From the NCBI GenBank assembly GCA_018241325.1, contig JAFEEB010000046.1, positions 1 to 43,852 of the forward strand: 43,852 bases of DNA. Direction: 5' to 3'. The position numbers were made by a program, and so were the translations under genes. Every line of letters starts with the position of its first letter. Position 1 is the stretch's first letter. This DNA comes from Pseudomonadota bacterium (GTDB lineage: Bacteria > Pseudomonadota > Gammaproteobacteria > Burkholderiales > Burkholderiaceae_C). Positions 32,373-41,700 of this stretch are shown piece after piece. The notes under the pieces are model-generated. The model did not search any database. It saw only the letters and a program-made list of their open reading frames with translations, and was not told the DNA's origin.

Positions 32373-34520
32373 TCAAAGGCTTTGCGGATCGACGTCCACC
32401 GCCCAACGCACGATGGCGCGATGCGCGGGCGCCGCCCGCAGCGCGTGCAGCAGCGGCTGGCACGCGGCCAGCACGCGTTGCAGAGCGGGGCGGTGGGGGC
32501 TTTCCAGCAGCATCTGGGCGCGCTCGATGCCGGCCACGCGCTGCACCGCCAGCGGCACCGCCGGGTACCAGCGGACCTGCGCCAGAGCTTCGGCGTGGGC
32601 CGCGTCCTGCGCCGGCAGGGCGGCGGCCTGTGCGGCCAGGGCGGTCAGGAAGGCCTGCGCCGCGTCCTGGCTGCGGGCCTCGGCGCGCAGCAGGGCCAGG
32701 TGGGTGAAGGGCGGAAAACCGGCCTGCTGGCGCTCGGCCAGTTGCCGGGCGGCAAAGCCGGGGTAGTCGTGCGCCTTGAGCGCGACAAACAAGGGGTGCT
32801 GCGGGTGCTGGGTTTGCACCCACATCTGGCTGTCGGCGCCCACGGCCGCGTCGCGCCCGGCGCGGCCGGCCGACTGCATGAGCAGGGCAAACAGCCGCTC
32901 GGGCGCGCGAAAGTCGCTGGAGAACAGCGCCGCGTCGGGGTTGATGGCGGCCACCAGCGTCACGCGACGAAAGTCGTGCCCCTTGGCGATCATCTGCGTG
33001 CCCACCAGCACGTCCACGTCGCCGGCGTGCACGGCGGCCAGGGCGCCCTCCAGCCGGCCCTTGCCGCGGGTGGAGTCGGCGTCGATGCGGGCGATGCGCA
33101 CGGCCTCGCCCCCAGGACGCTGCACGCCGGCCAGCAGCTCGGTGATGTGCTCTTCCAGCTGCTCGGTGCCGCGCCCCTGGGTGCCGATGTCCAGGTTGCC
33201 GCAGGCCGGGCAGGCGCGCGGCACGCGCTCGGTCAAACCGCAGTGGTGGCAACGCAGCGTGCGGTCGATCTTGTGGAACACGCGGTAAGCGCTGCAGTGC
33301 GGGCATTCGCTTTTCCAGCCGCAGTCGGCGCAGTGCAGCACCGGCGCCCAGCCGCGGCGGTTGAGCAGCAAGAGCGCCTGCTCGCCGCGCGCCACGCGCT
33401 CGGTGATGGCGGCCAAGAGCGGCGGGGCGATCAGCGTGCCCTTGGGCTGGCGGCCCATGTCCACGCGCAGCACGCGCGGCAGGCCGGCGTGCTCGCCCGC
33501 GGCGCCCACGCGGTGGGTCATGGCCAGGCGCTGGTAGCGCCCCGCGCCGCCCTCGGCCACGGGCGCGCTGGCGTGCCAGCTTTCCAGCGATGGCGTGGCC
33601 GAGCCCAGGATGACCTTGGCCCCGCTGATGTGCCCCCGGTACAGCGCCAGGTCGCGCGCCGAATAGCGGGCGCCCTCTTGCTGCTTGTAGCTGGCGTCGT
33701 GCTCCTCGTCCACCACGATCAGCGCCAGGTGCGGGATGGAGGCCAGCACCGCCACCCGCGTGCCCAGCACGATGCGGGCTTGGCCGGTGTGCGCCGCCAG
33801 CCAGGCCTTCAGGCGCTGCGCGGGCGTGAGGCCGCTGTGCAGGCAGGCGATGGCGGCGGCGCCAAAGCGCTCGGCAAAGCGCGCCTGCAGCTGCGGGGTG
33901 AGGTTGATCTCGGGCACCAGCACCAGCACCTGGGCGGCGGCGCCTTGCGCCAGCGCGGCTTGCGCGGCGTGCATGTACACCTCGGTCTTGCCGCTGCCGG
34001 TGGCGCCGAACAGCAGGAAAGGGCCCGGATTTTGGTCGATTTCGGCCAGGGCCAGCGTCTGCTCTGCGGTGAGCGCTATCGTTTTTGATTGATGTGCCGG
34101 GGCGTCGGCGCCGGCCGCGGGTGCACGCTTGAGGCGCCTGGCCATCTGCACCGCGTCCAGCGTGCGCAGCTGGGGCGGCAGGGCGGCCAGCGCCACCTCG
34201 CCCAGGGCGCGCTGGTAATAGCGGGCGGTGAAGGCGACCAGCGCACGCCAGGCGGCGTCCAGCGCCGGCACGTCGGCCAGGGCGCCGGCGATGGCCCGCG
34301 TGCGCTCGGCCAGGGCGGCGGGCGGCGGCGGCTGCGCGCACCACACCACGCCCAGCACCTCGCGGCGGCCCAGCGGCACGCGCACCAGGGTGCCGGGCGG
34401 CAGGGGCTGCGCGCTGCGGTAGGTCAGCGGCTCGGCCACCGAGCTGTGCGCCGGCGTGGGCACGGCGACCGCCAGCCAATGGGTTTGGGCGGCCGCATCC
34501 GGGCCGCAATCGACTTTCAA
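32373..34520 (-). CDS. priA: Primosomal protein N' PriA (replication restart helicase)
   Basis: PriA recognises stalled forks and reloads the replisome. With a TTG start the product is 715 residues. The N-terminal DNA-binding part begins THWLAVAVPTPAHSSVAEPLTY. Helicase motifs: LLFGATGSGKTEVY, VVDEEHDASYKQQEG, LGSATPSLESW, QMIAKGHDF and QSAGRAGRD. The zinc-binding insert has eight Cys, in CADCG, CPHC, CHHCG and CPACG. No in-frame ATG lies between the upstream stop-free extension and the conserved start, so TTG is chosen, with AGGG eight bases before it; a more distant ATG would add 55 unmatched residues. KTIAL just before the helicase domain derives from a partial dispersed repeat. Confidence 0.92.
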   Translation of the reverse strand: MKVDCGPDAAAQTHWLAVAVPTPAHSSVAEPLTYRSAQPLPPGTLVRVPLGRREVLGVVWCAQPPPPAALAERTRAIAGALADVPALDAAWRALVAFTARYYQRALGEVALAALPPQLRTLDAVQMARRLKRAPAAGADAPAHQSKTIALTAEQTLALAEIDQNPGPFLLFGATGSGKTEVYMHAAQAALAQGAAAQVLVLVPEINLTPQLQARFAERFGAAAIACLHSGLTPAQRLKAWLAAHTGQARIVLGTRVAVLASIPHLALIVVDEEHDASYKQQEGARYSARDLALYRGHISGAKVILGSATPSLESWHASAPVAEGGAGRYQRLAMTHRVGAAGEHAGLPRVLRVDMGRQPKGTLIAPPLLAAITERVARGEQALLLLNRRGWAPVLHCADCGWKSECPHCSAYRVFHKIDRTLRCHHCGLTERVPRACPACGNLDIGTQGRGTEQLEEHITELLAGVQRPGGEAVRIARIDADSTRGKGRLEGALAAVHAGDVDVLVGTQMIAKGHDFRRVTLVAAINPDAALFSSDFRAPERLFALLMQSAGRAGRDAAVGADSQMWVQTQHPQHPLFVALKAHDYPGFAARQLAERQQAGFPPFTHLALLRAEARSQDAAQAFLTALAAQAAALPAQDAAHAEALAQVRWYPAVPLAVQRVAGIERAQMLLESPHRPALQRVLAACQPLLHALRAAPAHRAIVRWAVDVDPQSL
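34066..34096. repeat. Partial ATAGCTGC-type repeat inside priA
   Basis: GAGCGCTATCGTTTTTGATT keeps only the AGCGCTATC plus TTTTTGAT edge of the repeat. It lies in the linker between the N-terminal and helicase domains and encodes SKTIAL. It could be a decayed copy or chance. Confidence 0.35.
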
Positions 34521-34825
34521 TTTCAGCCCTAAGTGCTTGATTCGAAAACCGCTTGGACAGTCATGCCCAAAATCTGTGGATAATTTTGTTGAAAACCCGC
34601 GGAAACCGGCCGCCAGCCCTTGCCAATCAAGGCTTTCAACGGGTTGCCCATCCAAGCGGCATGGTGTTGCATCCAATAAAATCAATCACTTGCAACGCTT
34701 TCGGGGGTGACCGCCGGCCGCCGAGGAAGGCGCTCCGAATTTGTGCATAAGTCAATTCCGGCACGTCGTTTTTTTGCTTCAAACGCTGGATTTTTCGACT
34801 TGACGAGGGCCGCGGCGTGCGCTAG
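34521..34825. promoter_or_regulatory. Gene-free priA-hemE gap with two DnaA boxes
   Basis: No gene is seen in these 305 bases. Two nonamers match the DnaA box TTATNCACA exactly, both on the minus strand: TTATCCACA (34575-34583) and TTATGCACA (34742-34750). Around them are A/T-rich patches (ataattttgttgaaaac; aataaaatcaatcac; cgtttttttgcttc) in otherwise GC-rich DNA. The gap must also hold the priA promoter. It may be a DnaA-controlled promoter, a DnaA-titrating site or part of an origin-like region. Confidence 0.45.
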
Positions 34826-36004
34826 CTACCCCGCCGCGCGCAAGCGCCGCGAATCGGCATGCACCTCGTCCACCAGGTGCGCCACGTGCTCGGGCGGCGT
34901 GAACTGGCTGATGCCATGGCCCAGGTTGAACACGTGGCCGACGCCGCGCGTGGCCGCATCGGCGTGCGGCGGGCCAAAGCGCTCCAGCACGCGGCGCACC
35001 TCGGCGCGGATGGCTTCGGGCGGCGCGAACAGCACGTTGGGGTCGATGTTGCCCTGCAGGGCGGTGGGTTTGGGATGTTCCAGGTCCGATGCGGCGCTGG
35101 CGCTTGTGGAATGAGCGTCACCAGCTATCGAATTTGTAGTGCCTGGACGCTCCAGCACGCGCCGCGCGCGGCCCAGGTCCATCGTCCAGTCCAGGCCCAG
35201 CACGTCGCAGGCCAGCGCTTGCATGTCGTGCAGCCACAGCCCGCCGCCCTTGGTGAAGACGATGCGCGGCACCACGGCGCCGTCCACGCCGGTCCGTTTG
35301 AGCTGGCCCAGCACACGCGCCGTATAGGCCAGGCTGAAAGCTTGAAATGCCCCGTCGGCCAGCACGCCGCCCCAGCTGTCGAACACCATCACGGCCTGCG
35401 CGCCGGCGTCGATCTGGGCGTTGAGGTAGTGGGCCACGCTGTCGGCGTTGACGGCCAGCACGCGGTGCATCAGGTCGGGCCGGGCGTACATCAGCGTCTT
35501 GACGTGGCGATAGTCCGAGCTGCCGCCGCCCTCGACCATGTAGCAGGCCAGCGTCCAGGGGCTGCCCGAAAAGCCGATCAGCGGCACGCGGCCGGCCAGG
35601 GCTTTGCGGATCGACGTGACGGCATCGAACACGTAGCGCAGCCGATTCATGTCGGGCACGGCCAGTTGGTTGACGGCCGCCTCGTCGCGCACCACACGCT
35701 CGAACTTGGGGCCCTCGCCCTGCTGGAAGGACAGGCCCAAGCCCATCGCGTCGGGCACGGTGAGGATGTCGCTGAACAGGATCGCGGCGTCCAGCGGGTA
35801 GCGCGCCAGGGGTTGCAGCGTGACCTCGGTGGCGAAGTCCACGTTCGTAGCCAAGCCCATGAAGCTGCCGGCGCGCGCGCGCGTGGCGCAGTACTCCGGC
35901 AGGTAGCGGCCGGCCTGGCGCATCAGCCAGACGGGGGTGTGGTCGGTGGCCTGGCCCAAGCAGGCGCGCAGGAAAGTGTCGTTTTGAAGCGGGGCGAAGG
36001 TCAT
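34826..36004 (-). CDS. hemE: Uroporphyrinogen decarboxylase HemE with a repeat-encoded insertion
   Basis: HemE decarboxylates four acetate groups of uroporphyrinogen III to give coproporphyrinogen III in haem synthesis. The product is 392 residues against a usual 350-370. Core motifs are intact: [15 protein letters not shown] (24-38), [12 protein letters not shown] with the catalytic Asp, [23 protein letters not shown] and the late [15 protein letters not shown]. Residues about 285-314 ([20 protein letters not shown] and on) are extra and fall on the loop before [11 protein letters not shown], at a repeat. Since all active-site segments remain, the enzyme should still work. HiPIP is upstream, priA downstream, all on one strand. 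Confidence 0.95.
   Translation of the reverse strand: MTFAPLQNDTFLRACLGQATDHTPVWLMRQAGRYLPEYCATRARAGSFMGLATNVDFATEVTLQPLARYPLDAAILFSDILTVPDAMGLGLSFQQGEGPKFERVVRDEAAVNQLAVPDMNRLRYVFDAVTSIRKALAGRVPLIGFSGSPWTLACYMVEGGGSSDYRHVKTLMYARPDLMHRVLAVNADSVAHYLNAQIDAGAQAVMVFDSWGGVLADGAFQAFSLAYTARVLGQLKRTGVDGAVVPRIVFTKGGGLWLHDMQALACDVLGLDWTMDLGRARRVLERPGTTNSIAGDAHSTSASAASDLEHPKPTALQGNIDPNVLFAPPEAIRAEVRRVLERFGPPHADAATRGVGHVFNLGHGISQFTPPEHVAHLVDEVHADSRRLRAAG
35063..35150. repeat. ATAGCTGC-type dispersed repeat inserted in hemE
   Basis: The minus strand holds CACTACAAATTCGATAGCTG, then GTGACGCTCATTCCACAAGC and GCCAGCGCC with a flank TCCGATCTGG-like edge. It matches the repeat layout AT edge, GATAGCTG, arm with AGCGC. 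It is in frame and adds about 25-30 residues on a surface loop. Confidence 0.65.
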
Positions 36005-36065
36005 GGGGCGATTGTCTCAGGCGCCGACCCCCACGCCTCGTGGCGCTCGCTCCCGCGCCAGGCGG

Positions 36066-36383
36066 CTACTTCTTGGCCTGAAAGCCGCTGCACCAGCCCT
36101 TGGCGTTGACGTCGAAGCCGGGGAACAGGGCGCAGGGCCCGTAGGCGTCGCCGGCCTTGCCCTGGTAGTGCACGCAGGCCAGGCAGTCCTGCCCCGCCTT
36201 GTGCGGCGCCGGGGCTTTGGTGTCGTCCTCGACGTAGTTCAGGGCCTTGGCGGTGGCGTTCTTGTCCACGCTCAGGTGTGGCAGCGCGGCCCAGGCGCGG
36301 CGCGGCAACGAGCCCAGCAGGACGGCCGCGGCGGCCGCGAGCTGGAAGAAACGACGACGATCGGAAGTGACTTCGAATTTCAT
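36066..36383 (-). CDS. High-potential iron-sulfur protein (HiPIP)
   Basis: A 105-residue periplasmic electron carrier with one [4Fe-4S] cluster. The Tat signal has SDRRRFFQLAAAAAVLLGSL and ends near AWA (32). Cluster ligands are Cys67 and Cys70 (QDCLACVHY), Cys84 (YGPCALFPG) and Cys98 (KGWCSGF), the HiPIP pattern. Such proteins carry electrons from oxidoreductases, including sulfur or photosynthetic chains, to cytochromes or terminal oxidases. It is 62 bases upstream of hemE and downstream of the tsd-like cytochromes, so a link with thiosulfate oxidation is conceivable. Confidence 0.95.
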   Translation of the reverse strand: MKFEVTSDRRRFFQLAAAAAVLLGSLPRRAWAALPHLSVDKNATAKALNYVEDDTKAPAPHKAGQDCLACVHYQGKAGDAYGPCALFPGFDVNAKGWCSGFQAKK

Positions 36384-36548
36384 GTGCGTGCTCCTTGGCA
36401 GGCCTTGCATCCAGGCACTGCGGGGACCAGCGTACGGCGCTTGACGGGTGTCAATGCGGCGCGCCAGCGGTAACCACGCGCGCGGCATCTGTATTGGCTG
36501 CGTTTGCCAACGTCCGGGCGCAAGACCTCGACCCCGTCGCGGCGCCGC

Positions 36549-36776
36549 TCACGCCTGGGCCGGCCGGTGCACCGCAACGCCGGCCATCACCAGCGCAATG
36601 CCGAGGCCGTCGCGCGCACTGGGAACCTGCGCCAGCACCAGGGCCGCGATCAGCGTGGCGGCGGCCGACCTGGAGCGCATCATTGACTCGATGATCCCTT
36701 GGGCCATGACCAACACGGCCATCGTGCAGTCGTCGCCGGTCCGGCCCCGGCCGCCGCCGATCGTGCCGCCCGCCTA
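36549..36776 (-). pseudogene. C-terminal remnant of a DMT/EamA transporter
   Basis: Between the HiPIP and the cytochrome gene the minus strand encodes ATLIAALVLAQVPSARDGLG and then IALVMAGVAVHRPAQA before a stop. This is the usual end of an EamA/YedA-like exporter (last two membrane helices with the L-x-x-VPSARD-GxxLVxxGV linker). Upstream, MAVLVMAQGIIESMM continues the frame briefly before a stop codon about 75 codons from the end; no complete transporter remains. The 5' part is lost or scrambled. Nothing else is visible in this 390-base gap. Confidence 0.5.
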
Positions 36777-37940
36777 ACGCCGGCCCTGACCGAGAACCCG
36801 GCCATCCACGCGGGTGCCGTACAGCGAGTACTCGCTGTCATGAAACTGGGCCCGGGTCTGCGCCACGTCGCCGGTGAAGCGCGGGTCCTGCGGGCGCTCA
36901 TGGCTGTTCATGAACGTGGCCACGTCCCAGGCTTGCTGGTCGGTCAGGGTGCCGCCCAGGCCCAGCGGCATGTTGGCCTTGATGAAGCCGGCGGCGTTGT
37001 TGGTGTTGGCCATGCCGGCGCCCCAGTTGAAGGACCGCGCGCCCCACAGCGGGGGAAAGACCTGCACCTCGCCCGCACGCTGGCCCTGGCCGTCTGCGCC
37101 GTGGCACAGCGCGCAGTGGGCTTCGAAGACGGTTTGGCCGCGTGCCCGGTCGGGCGCCTGAGACGGTTTGTCCAGCTTGAGAAAGCCCGCGCCGGGCAGG
37201 CGCTCGCCCACCGGCGCGCCCTTGGCCATCCAGTACGAGTAGGCCTCCAGCGCCACCAGCACGTCGTCGCCGAAGGGGGGCGCCTTGCCGTTCATGCTGT
37301 AGGTGAAGCAGCCGCGCAAGCGTTCGGCAAAGGTGTCGACGTGTTTGGTCTTGTTGCGGTAGGCGGGGTACAACAGATAGGCGCCCCACATGGGCGCGGA
37401 GTCGGCCAGGCGCCCGGCGTCGAGGTGGCAGTTCACGCAGTTGAGCGCGTTGCCGACGAACGCCTTGGCGTTGACGCCGGTGTGCAGAAAAATCCGCTCC
37501 CCGGTGCGAATCACCTCGCCCATGGGGGTGTCCGCAATGTCGTCGGCTGCCGGCGGCCGAAAGCCCGTTTGACTCGCCCCGGATGCGGATCGGCCGGTGT
37601 CGGCCTGCGCCGCTGTGGCCGCTTGCGCGGTTGCCGATACTGGCGCGGAGGCCGATGCTGGCGCGGAGGCCTTTGCGGATGCAGGTGCCGCAGCCGAGGC
37701 GGTGGCATCGGGGTCGGACGCGGCTGCCGCGGGCGGCGACGCAGGGGCCGGAGCCGAAGCGGCATCGGTCGTGGCGGGGCGCATGATGCCGGCAACGCGC
37801 ATGTCGAAGACCGCCACGACAATCAGCAGCAGCAACACCATCAGGCTGGCGAACCAGACCAGCCCCTGGACCGAACCGAGCCGCGTGCGGCCGAAGCGGC
37901 GTGGTTCAGCTTGGGTGTGCGGGTTTTGTTGGGACGACAT
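36774..37940 (-). CDS. tsdA: Membrane-anchored dihaem cytochrome c, TsdA-like thiosulfate dehydrogenase
   Basis: TsdA oxidises two thiosulfate to tetrathionate (or the reverse) in the periplasm. The 388-residue product has one N-terminal membrane anchor (27-48), a roughly 75-residue Ala/Pro/Ser linker and a catalytic part. Haem sites: CVNCH (168-172) and CALCH (276-280). Cys211 in RLRGCFTYSMNGK sits where TsdA uses Cys as the axial ligand of the active-site haem. The block FPPLWGARSFNWGAGM (295-310) with FIKANMPLG and QQAWDVATFMNSHERP is the TsdA hallmark. A tandem dihaem cytochrome directly upstream fits TsdB. The anchor and linker are unlike the soluble Allochromatium enzyme. A generic cytochrome c is the fallback. 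Confidence 0.87.
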   Translation of the reverse strand: MSSQQNPHTQAEPRRFGRTRLGSVQGLVWFASLMVLLLLIVVAVFDMRVAGIMRPATTDAASAPAPASPPAAAASDPDATASAAAPASAKASAPASASAPVSATAQAATAAQADTGRSASGASQTGFRPPAADDIADTPMGEVIRTGERIFLHTGVNAKAFVGNALNCVNCHLDAGRLADSAPMWGAYLLYPAYRNKTKHVDTFAERLRGCFTYSMNGKAPPFGDDVLVALEAYSYWMAKGAPVGERLPGAGFLKLDKPSQAPDRARGQTVFEAHCALCHGADGQGQRAGEVQVFPPLWGARSFNWGAGMANTNNAAGFIKANMPLGLGGTLTDQQAWDVATFMNSHERPQDPRFTGDVAQTRAQFHDSEYSLYGTRVDGRVLGQGRR

Positions 37941-37952
37941 CCGCGCTCCGGC

Positions 37953-38639
37953 TCAGGGTGTGGCGGCGCTTGCAGGCCGCTGCGCGTAGTACTGCGCGAC
38001 GGCGCTGATGTCGTCGCGACTCAATTTCGTGGCGATGCCCTGCATCAGGCCCAGCGGGCCGGGCGGACGTTGACCCCGCTTCCAGGCGTCGATCTGCTCC
38101 TGCATGTAGGCCGCGCCGAGCCGGGCAAGCGCCGGAAAGTGCTCGCCCACGCCGGCGCCGCCCGGTCCGTGACAGGCGTTGCAGGCCGGGATGCCATCGG
38201 CCCAGCGGCCGCGCTCGGCCAGCCATGCGCCCTTGTCCTTGGGATCGGCCATGCCTGGCTTGGGCGCAATGCCCGAGGGCAGGCTGGCAAACCAGGCGGC
38301 CACGTCGGCGCGCGCCTGCGCGTCCAGGCCCTTCGCAATGGGGGCCATGACGGCGTTGGCGCGCGTGCCTTCGGCAAATGCCTCCAGTTGCGCCCGTGTG
38401 TAGGCGGCGCCGTTGCCGGCCAAGGGCGGGAATGCCCCGCTGCCCTCGCCCTTGGCGCCGTGACAGGTCGCGCACGCCGCCACGGCGGGCGGCAGGCCGG
38501 TGGCTGAAATGGAGGCGCCCTTCCGGGCGTCCGCGGTGACGGCTGACACAGCGGGGCAAAAGCTCGCCAGCCCCACGGCGACCCATGCGAAGCGCCAACG
38601 GGAGACCCGCGTTTCAACGGAGGGCGGTGCGTGGTTCAT
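37953..38639 (-). CDS. tsdB: Dihaem cytochrome c4-type protein, TsdB-like electron acceptor
   Basis: A 228-residue exported cytochrome with a signal segment WRFAWVAVGLASFCPAVSAV and two class I haem domains: CATCH (56-60) and CNACH (153-157), each followed by a Met-bearing region (NAVMAPIAKGL; GLMQGIATKL). The twofold architecture FPPLAG-N-AAYTRAQLEAF and FPALARLGAAYMQEQIDAW is that of cytochrome c4. It lies 12 bases upstream of the TsdA-like gene on the same strand, the tsdBA order. TsdB takes electrons from TsdA and passes them to a terminal oxidase. Without experiment a general c4 carrier role is equally safe. Confidence 0.85.
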   Translation of the reverse strand: MNHAPPSVETRVSRWRFAWVAVGLASFCPAVSAVTADARKGASISATGLPPAVAACATCHGAKGEGSGAFPPLAGNGAAYTRAQLEAFAEGTRANAVMAPIAKGLDAQARADVAAWFASLPSGIAPKPGMADPKDKGAWLAERGRWADGIPACNACHGPGGAGVGEHFPALARLGAAYMQEQIDAWKRGQRPPGPLGLMQGIATKLSRDDISAVAQYYAQRPASAATP

Positions 38640-38758
38640 GGCCTCGATGTCTGATGCGATGCATCGATCTTAGGCGACCCGGCTGCGTCGTGGTGTAGGC
38701 CGAATCCCCCAACGGCGTCGTGCCGGCCCGGGCGTGCCTGGCCGGCGTGGCGTCGTGC

Positions 38759-41700
38759 TCAGCGCGCCAGCACCGGTGCCAGCGCCACGCCGGTGTGCGT
38801 GCCCGCGCGCACCACGTCCTGCGGCGTGCCGGCGGCGACGATGCGCCCGCCGCCGGCGCCGCCTTCGGGGCCCAGGTCGATGATCCAGTCGGCCTCGGCG
38901 ATCAGGTCCAGATCGTGCTCGATCACCAGCACGCTGTGGCCGCCATCGACCAGGCGGTGCAGCACGCGGATGAGCCTTTCAACGTCCTGCATGTGCAGGC
39001 CGACGGTGGGCTCGTCCAGCACATACAGCGTGTGCGGGGCCTTCTGGCCACGGCGGGTTACGTCGTCGCGGACTTTTGACAGTTCGGTCACCAGTTTGAT
39101 GCGCTGCGCTTCACCGCCGGATAGCGTGGGCGAGGGCTGGCCCAGGGTGAGGTAGCCCAGGCCCACGTCCTGCAGCAGCTGCAGCGGGTGCGCGATGGCC
39201 GGCATGCTGGCGAAGAAGCCCACGGCCTCGTCCACCTCCATGCGCAGCACGTCGCCGATGCTCTTGCCGCGCCAGGTGACGGCCAGGGTCTCGGGGTTGA
39301 AGCGCGCGCCGTGGCAGGCCTCGCAGGGCACCTTGACGTCGGGCAGAAAGCTCATGGCGATGGTGCGCATGCCCTGGCCTTCGCAGCTGGTGCAGCGGCC
39401 GGCGCCGGTGTTGAAGCTGAAGCGCCCGGGCAGGTAGCCGCGCGCCTTGGCCTCCAGCGTTTCGGCAAACAGCTTGCGGATGGCGTCCCAGAAGCCGATG
39501 TAGGTGGCGGGGCAGGAGCGCGGGGTTTTGCCGATGGGCGTCTGGTCGACTTCGAGCACGCGGTCGATGCCCTCGAAGCCGCGCAGGCCGGTGCAGCCCA
39601 CCAGCGGTGGCGCCTTGCCCGCGTCCATGGCAGCGCGCCCGGCCTGGGTGCTGCGCTGGCCGACCCAGGCGGCCACGTTGGCCAGCAGCACGTCGCGCGC
39701 CAGCGTGGACTTGCCCGAGCCTGAGACTCCGGTGATGGCGACCAGGCGGCCCAGGGGGACGCGGACGTCGACGTCTTGCAGGTTGTGCAGCTTGGCGCCC
39801 GTGAGCGTGAGCCATCGGGTTACTCCCTCTCCCTCTGGGAGAGGGTTGGGGTGAGGGCCGACGGCCTGTCTAGCGGCAGCGGTCTTTTTCAAGCCCTTCT
39901 TGACCCTGGCGCTTGCTGATATTGCGGTGGGCGCTATCAAATCAGAAGTATTGATGCCTGTTGTTGCTGGCTGCGCGGTGCTTGTGGCCTGCGCCGCGCC
40001 CCCACCCCCGCCCTCCCCCAAAGGGGGAGGGGGCAAGACCGCACGACGTGCTTGCAACGGGTGGCGCATGGCATGCAGCAGATAGCGCCCGGTGGCCGAG
40101 TCGGGCGCGGCCTGCACGTCGGCCACGCTGCCCTCGGCCACCAGCCGCCCGCCACGCAGGCCGGCGCCGGGGCCGATGTCGATCAGGTGCTGGGCGGCGC
40201 GGATGGTGTCCACGTCGTGCTCGACCACGACCAGGGTGTTGCCCTTGTCGCTCAGATCCTTCAGCGCGTGCAGCAGGATGCGGTTGTCGCGCGGATGCAG
40301 GCCGATGGTGGGCTCGTCCAGCACGTAGCACACGCCTTGCAGGTTGCTGCCCAGCTGCGCCGCCAGGCGGATGCGCTGCGCCTCGCCGCCGCTGAGCGTG
40401 GGCGCGCCGCGGTCGAGGGTGAGGTAGCCCAGGCCGACTTGTTCGAGGAACTGCAGGCGACCCTGGATTTCGGGCAGCAGGTCGCGCGCGATGTCGGCGC
40501 TGCGGCCGGCGAGCTGCAAGGTGTTGAACCACTGGTGCAAGTCCTTGACGGACAGGCGGGCCAATGCGGTGATGGAGACGCCGCTGCCCTCACCCCAACC
40601 CTCTCCCGCAAGCGGGAGAGGGGGCAAGAGCGCCCCTTGGTTTTGCTCCCTCTCCCCCGCGGGGAGAGGGTGGGGGTGAGGGTGCTCCCTCCCCCTTTGG
40701 GGGAGGGTTGGGGTGGGGGCCAGCGGCGTGTCCATGGTGACCGCCGCTGGCCCCCCTCCGAGCCTCGGTGCGGGCAGCGAGACGCCGCCGCCCTTCAGGC
40801 CGTCCCCTTGCACACTGGCGAAAGCGGAGCCGCGGCCTTCAGCCCCAAAGGGGGGAGGAGCAAAGTCCAGCAGCACCGCGCGCGCGATCGCGTTCAGCCG
40901 TGTGCCCTGGCACGTCGGGCAGGGTTGGTCGGCCAGGTCCTCCACCTCGGGCTCGGCAAAGCTCTGCTCGCGGCCCTTCTCGTCGGCGGCCAGCACCGAG
41001 TCGTCCAGCGCCTTGCGCTGCTCGCGCGTCAGCTTGACGCCGGTGCCCACGCAGTCGGGGCACCAGCCGTGCTTGCTGTTGTAGGAAAACAGGCGCGGGT
41101 CCAGCTCGGCGTAGCTGGTGGCGCACACCGGGCAGGCGCGCTTGGTCGAGAACACCTCGACGCGGCCGATGCGCGCCGTCGATGCGCCCGTTTCCATCGC
41201 GTTGCGCAGGCCGGCGATGTCGTGCAGCACGTGCACCACGCCCTTGCCGTGCTCCAGCGCGCGCGCCAAGGATTCGCGCAGCTGCGCCTCGTTGCCGGGG
41301 GTGACGGGCAGGCTCATCACCGGCAGCTCGATGGTGTGCTCCTTGAAGCGGTCGATGCGCGGAAAGCCGGTGGTGGGCAAGAACTCGCCATCGACCCGCA
41401 GGTGCGTGAAGCCGCGCGGGCGCGCCCAGTCGGCCAGCTCGGTATAGACGCCCTTGCGCGCGACGACCAGCGGCGCCAGCAGCCCAATGGTCTGGCCGCG
41501 ATAGCGCGTGAGGATTTGGGCGGCGATGCGCTCGGGCGTCTGCGGCTGCACAGCGGCGCCGTCGTGCACGCAGTGCTGCACGCCCAGCTTGACGAAAGCC
41601 AAGCGCAGAAAGTGCCACACCTCGGTGGTGGTGCCCACGGTGCTCTTGCGCCCGCCGCGCGACAGGCGCTGCTCGATCGCCACCGTGGGCGGAATGCCAT

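Noticed and set aside
32157-34088. 643-codon open frame antisense to priA
   Set aside because: No recognisable domain, His/Gln/Gly-rich translation; priA has all helicase and zinc motifs on the opposite strand.
40578-40862. CRISPR-like array in the repeat-rich part of uvrA
   Set aside because: Units are palindromes of variable length and orientation without regular unique spacers, and they are coding.
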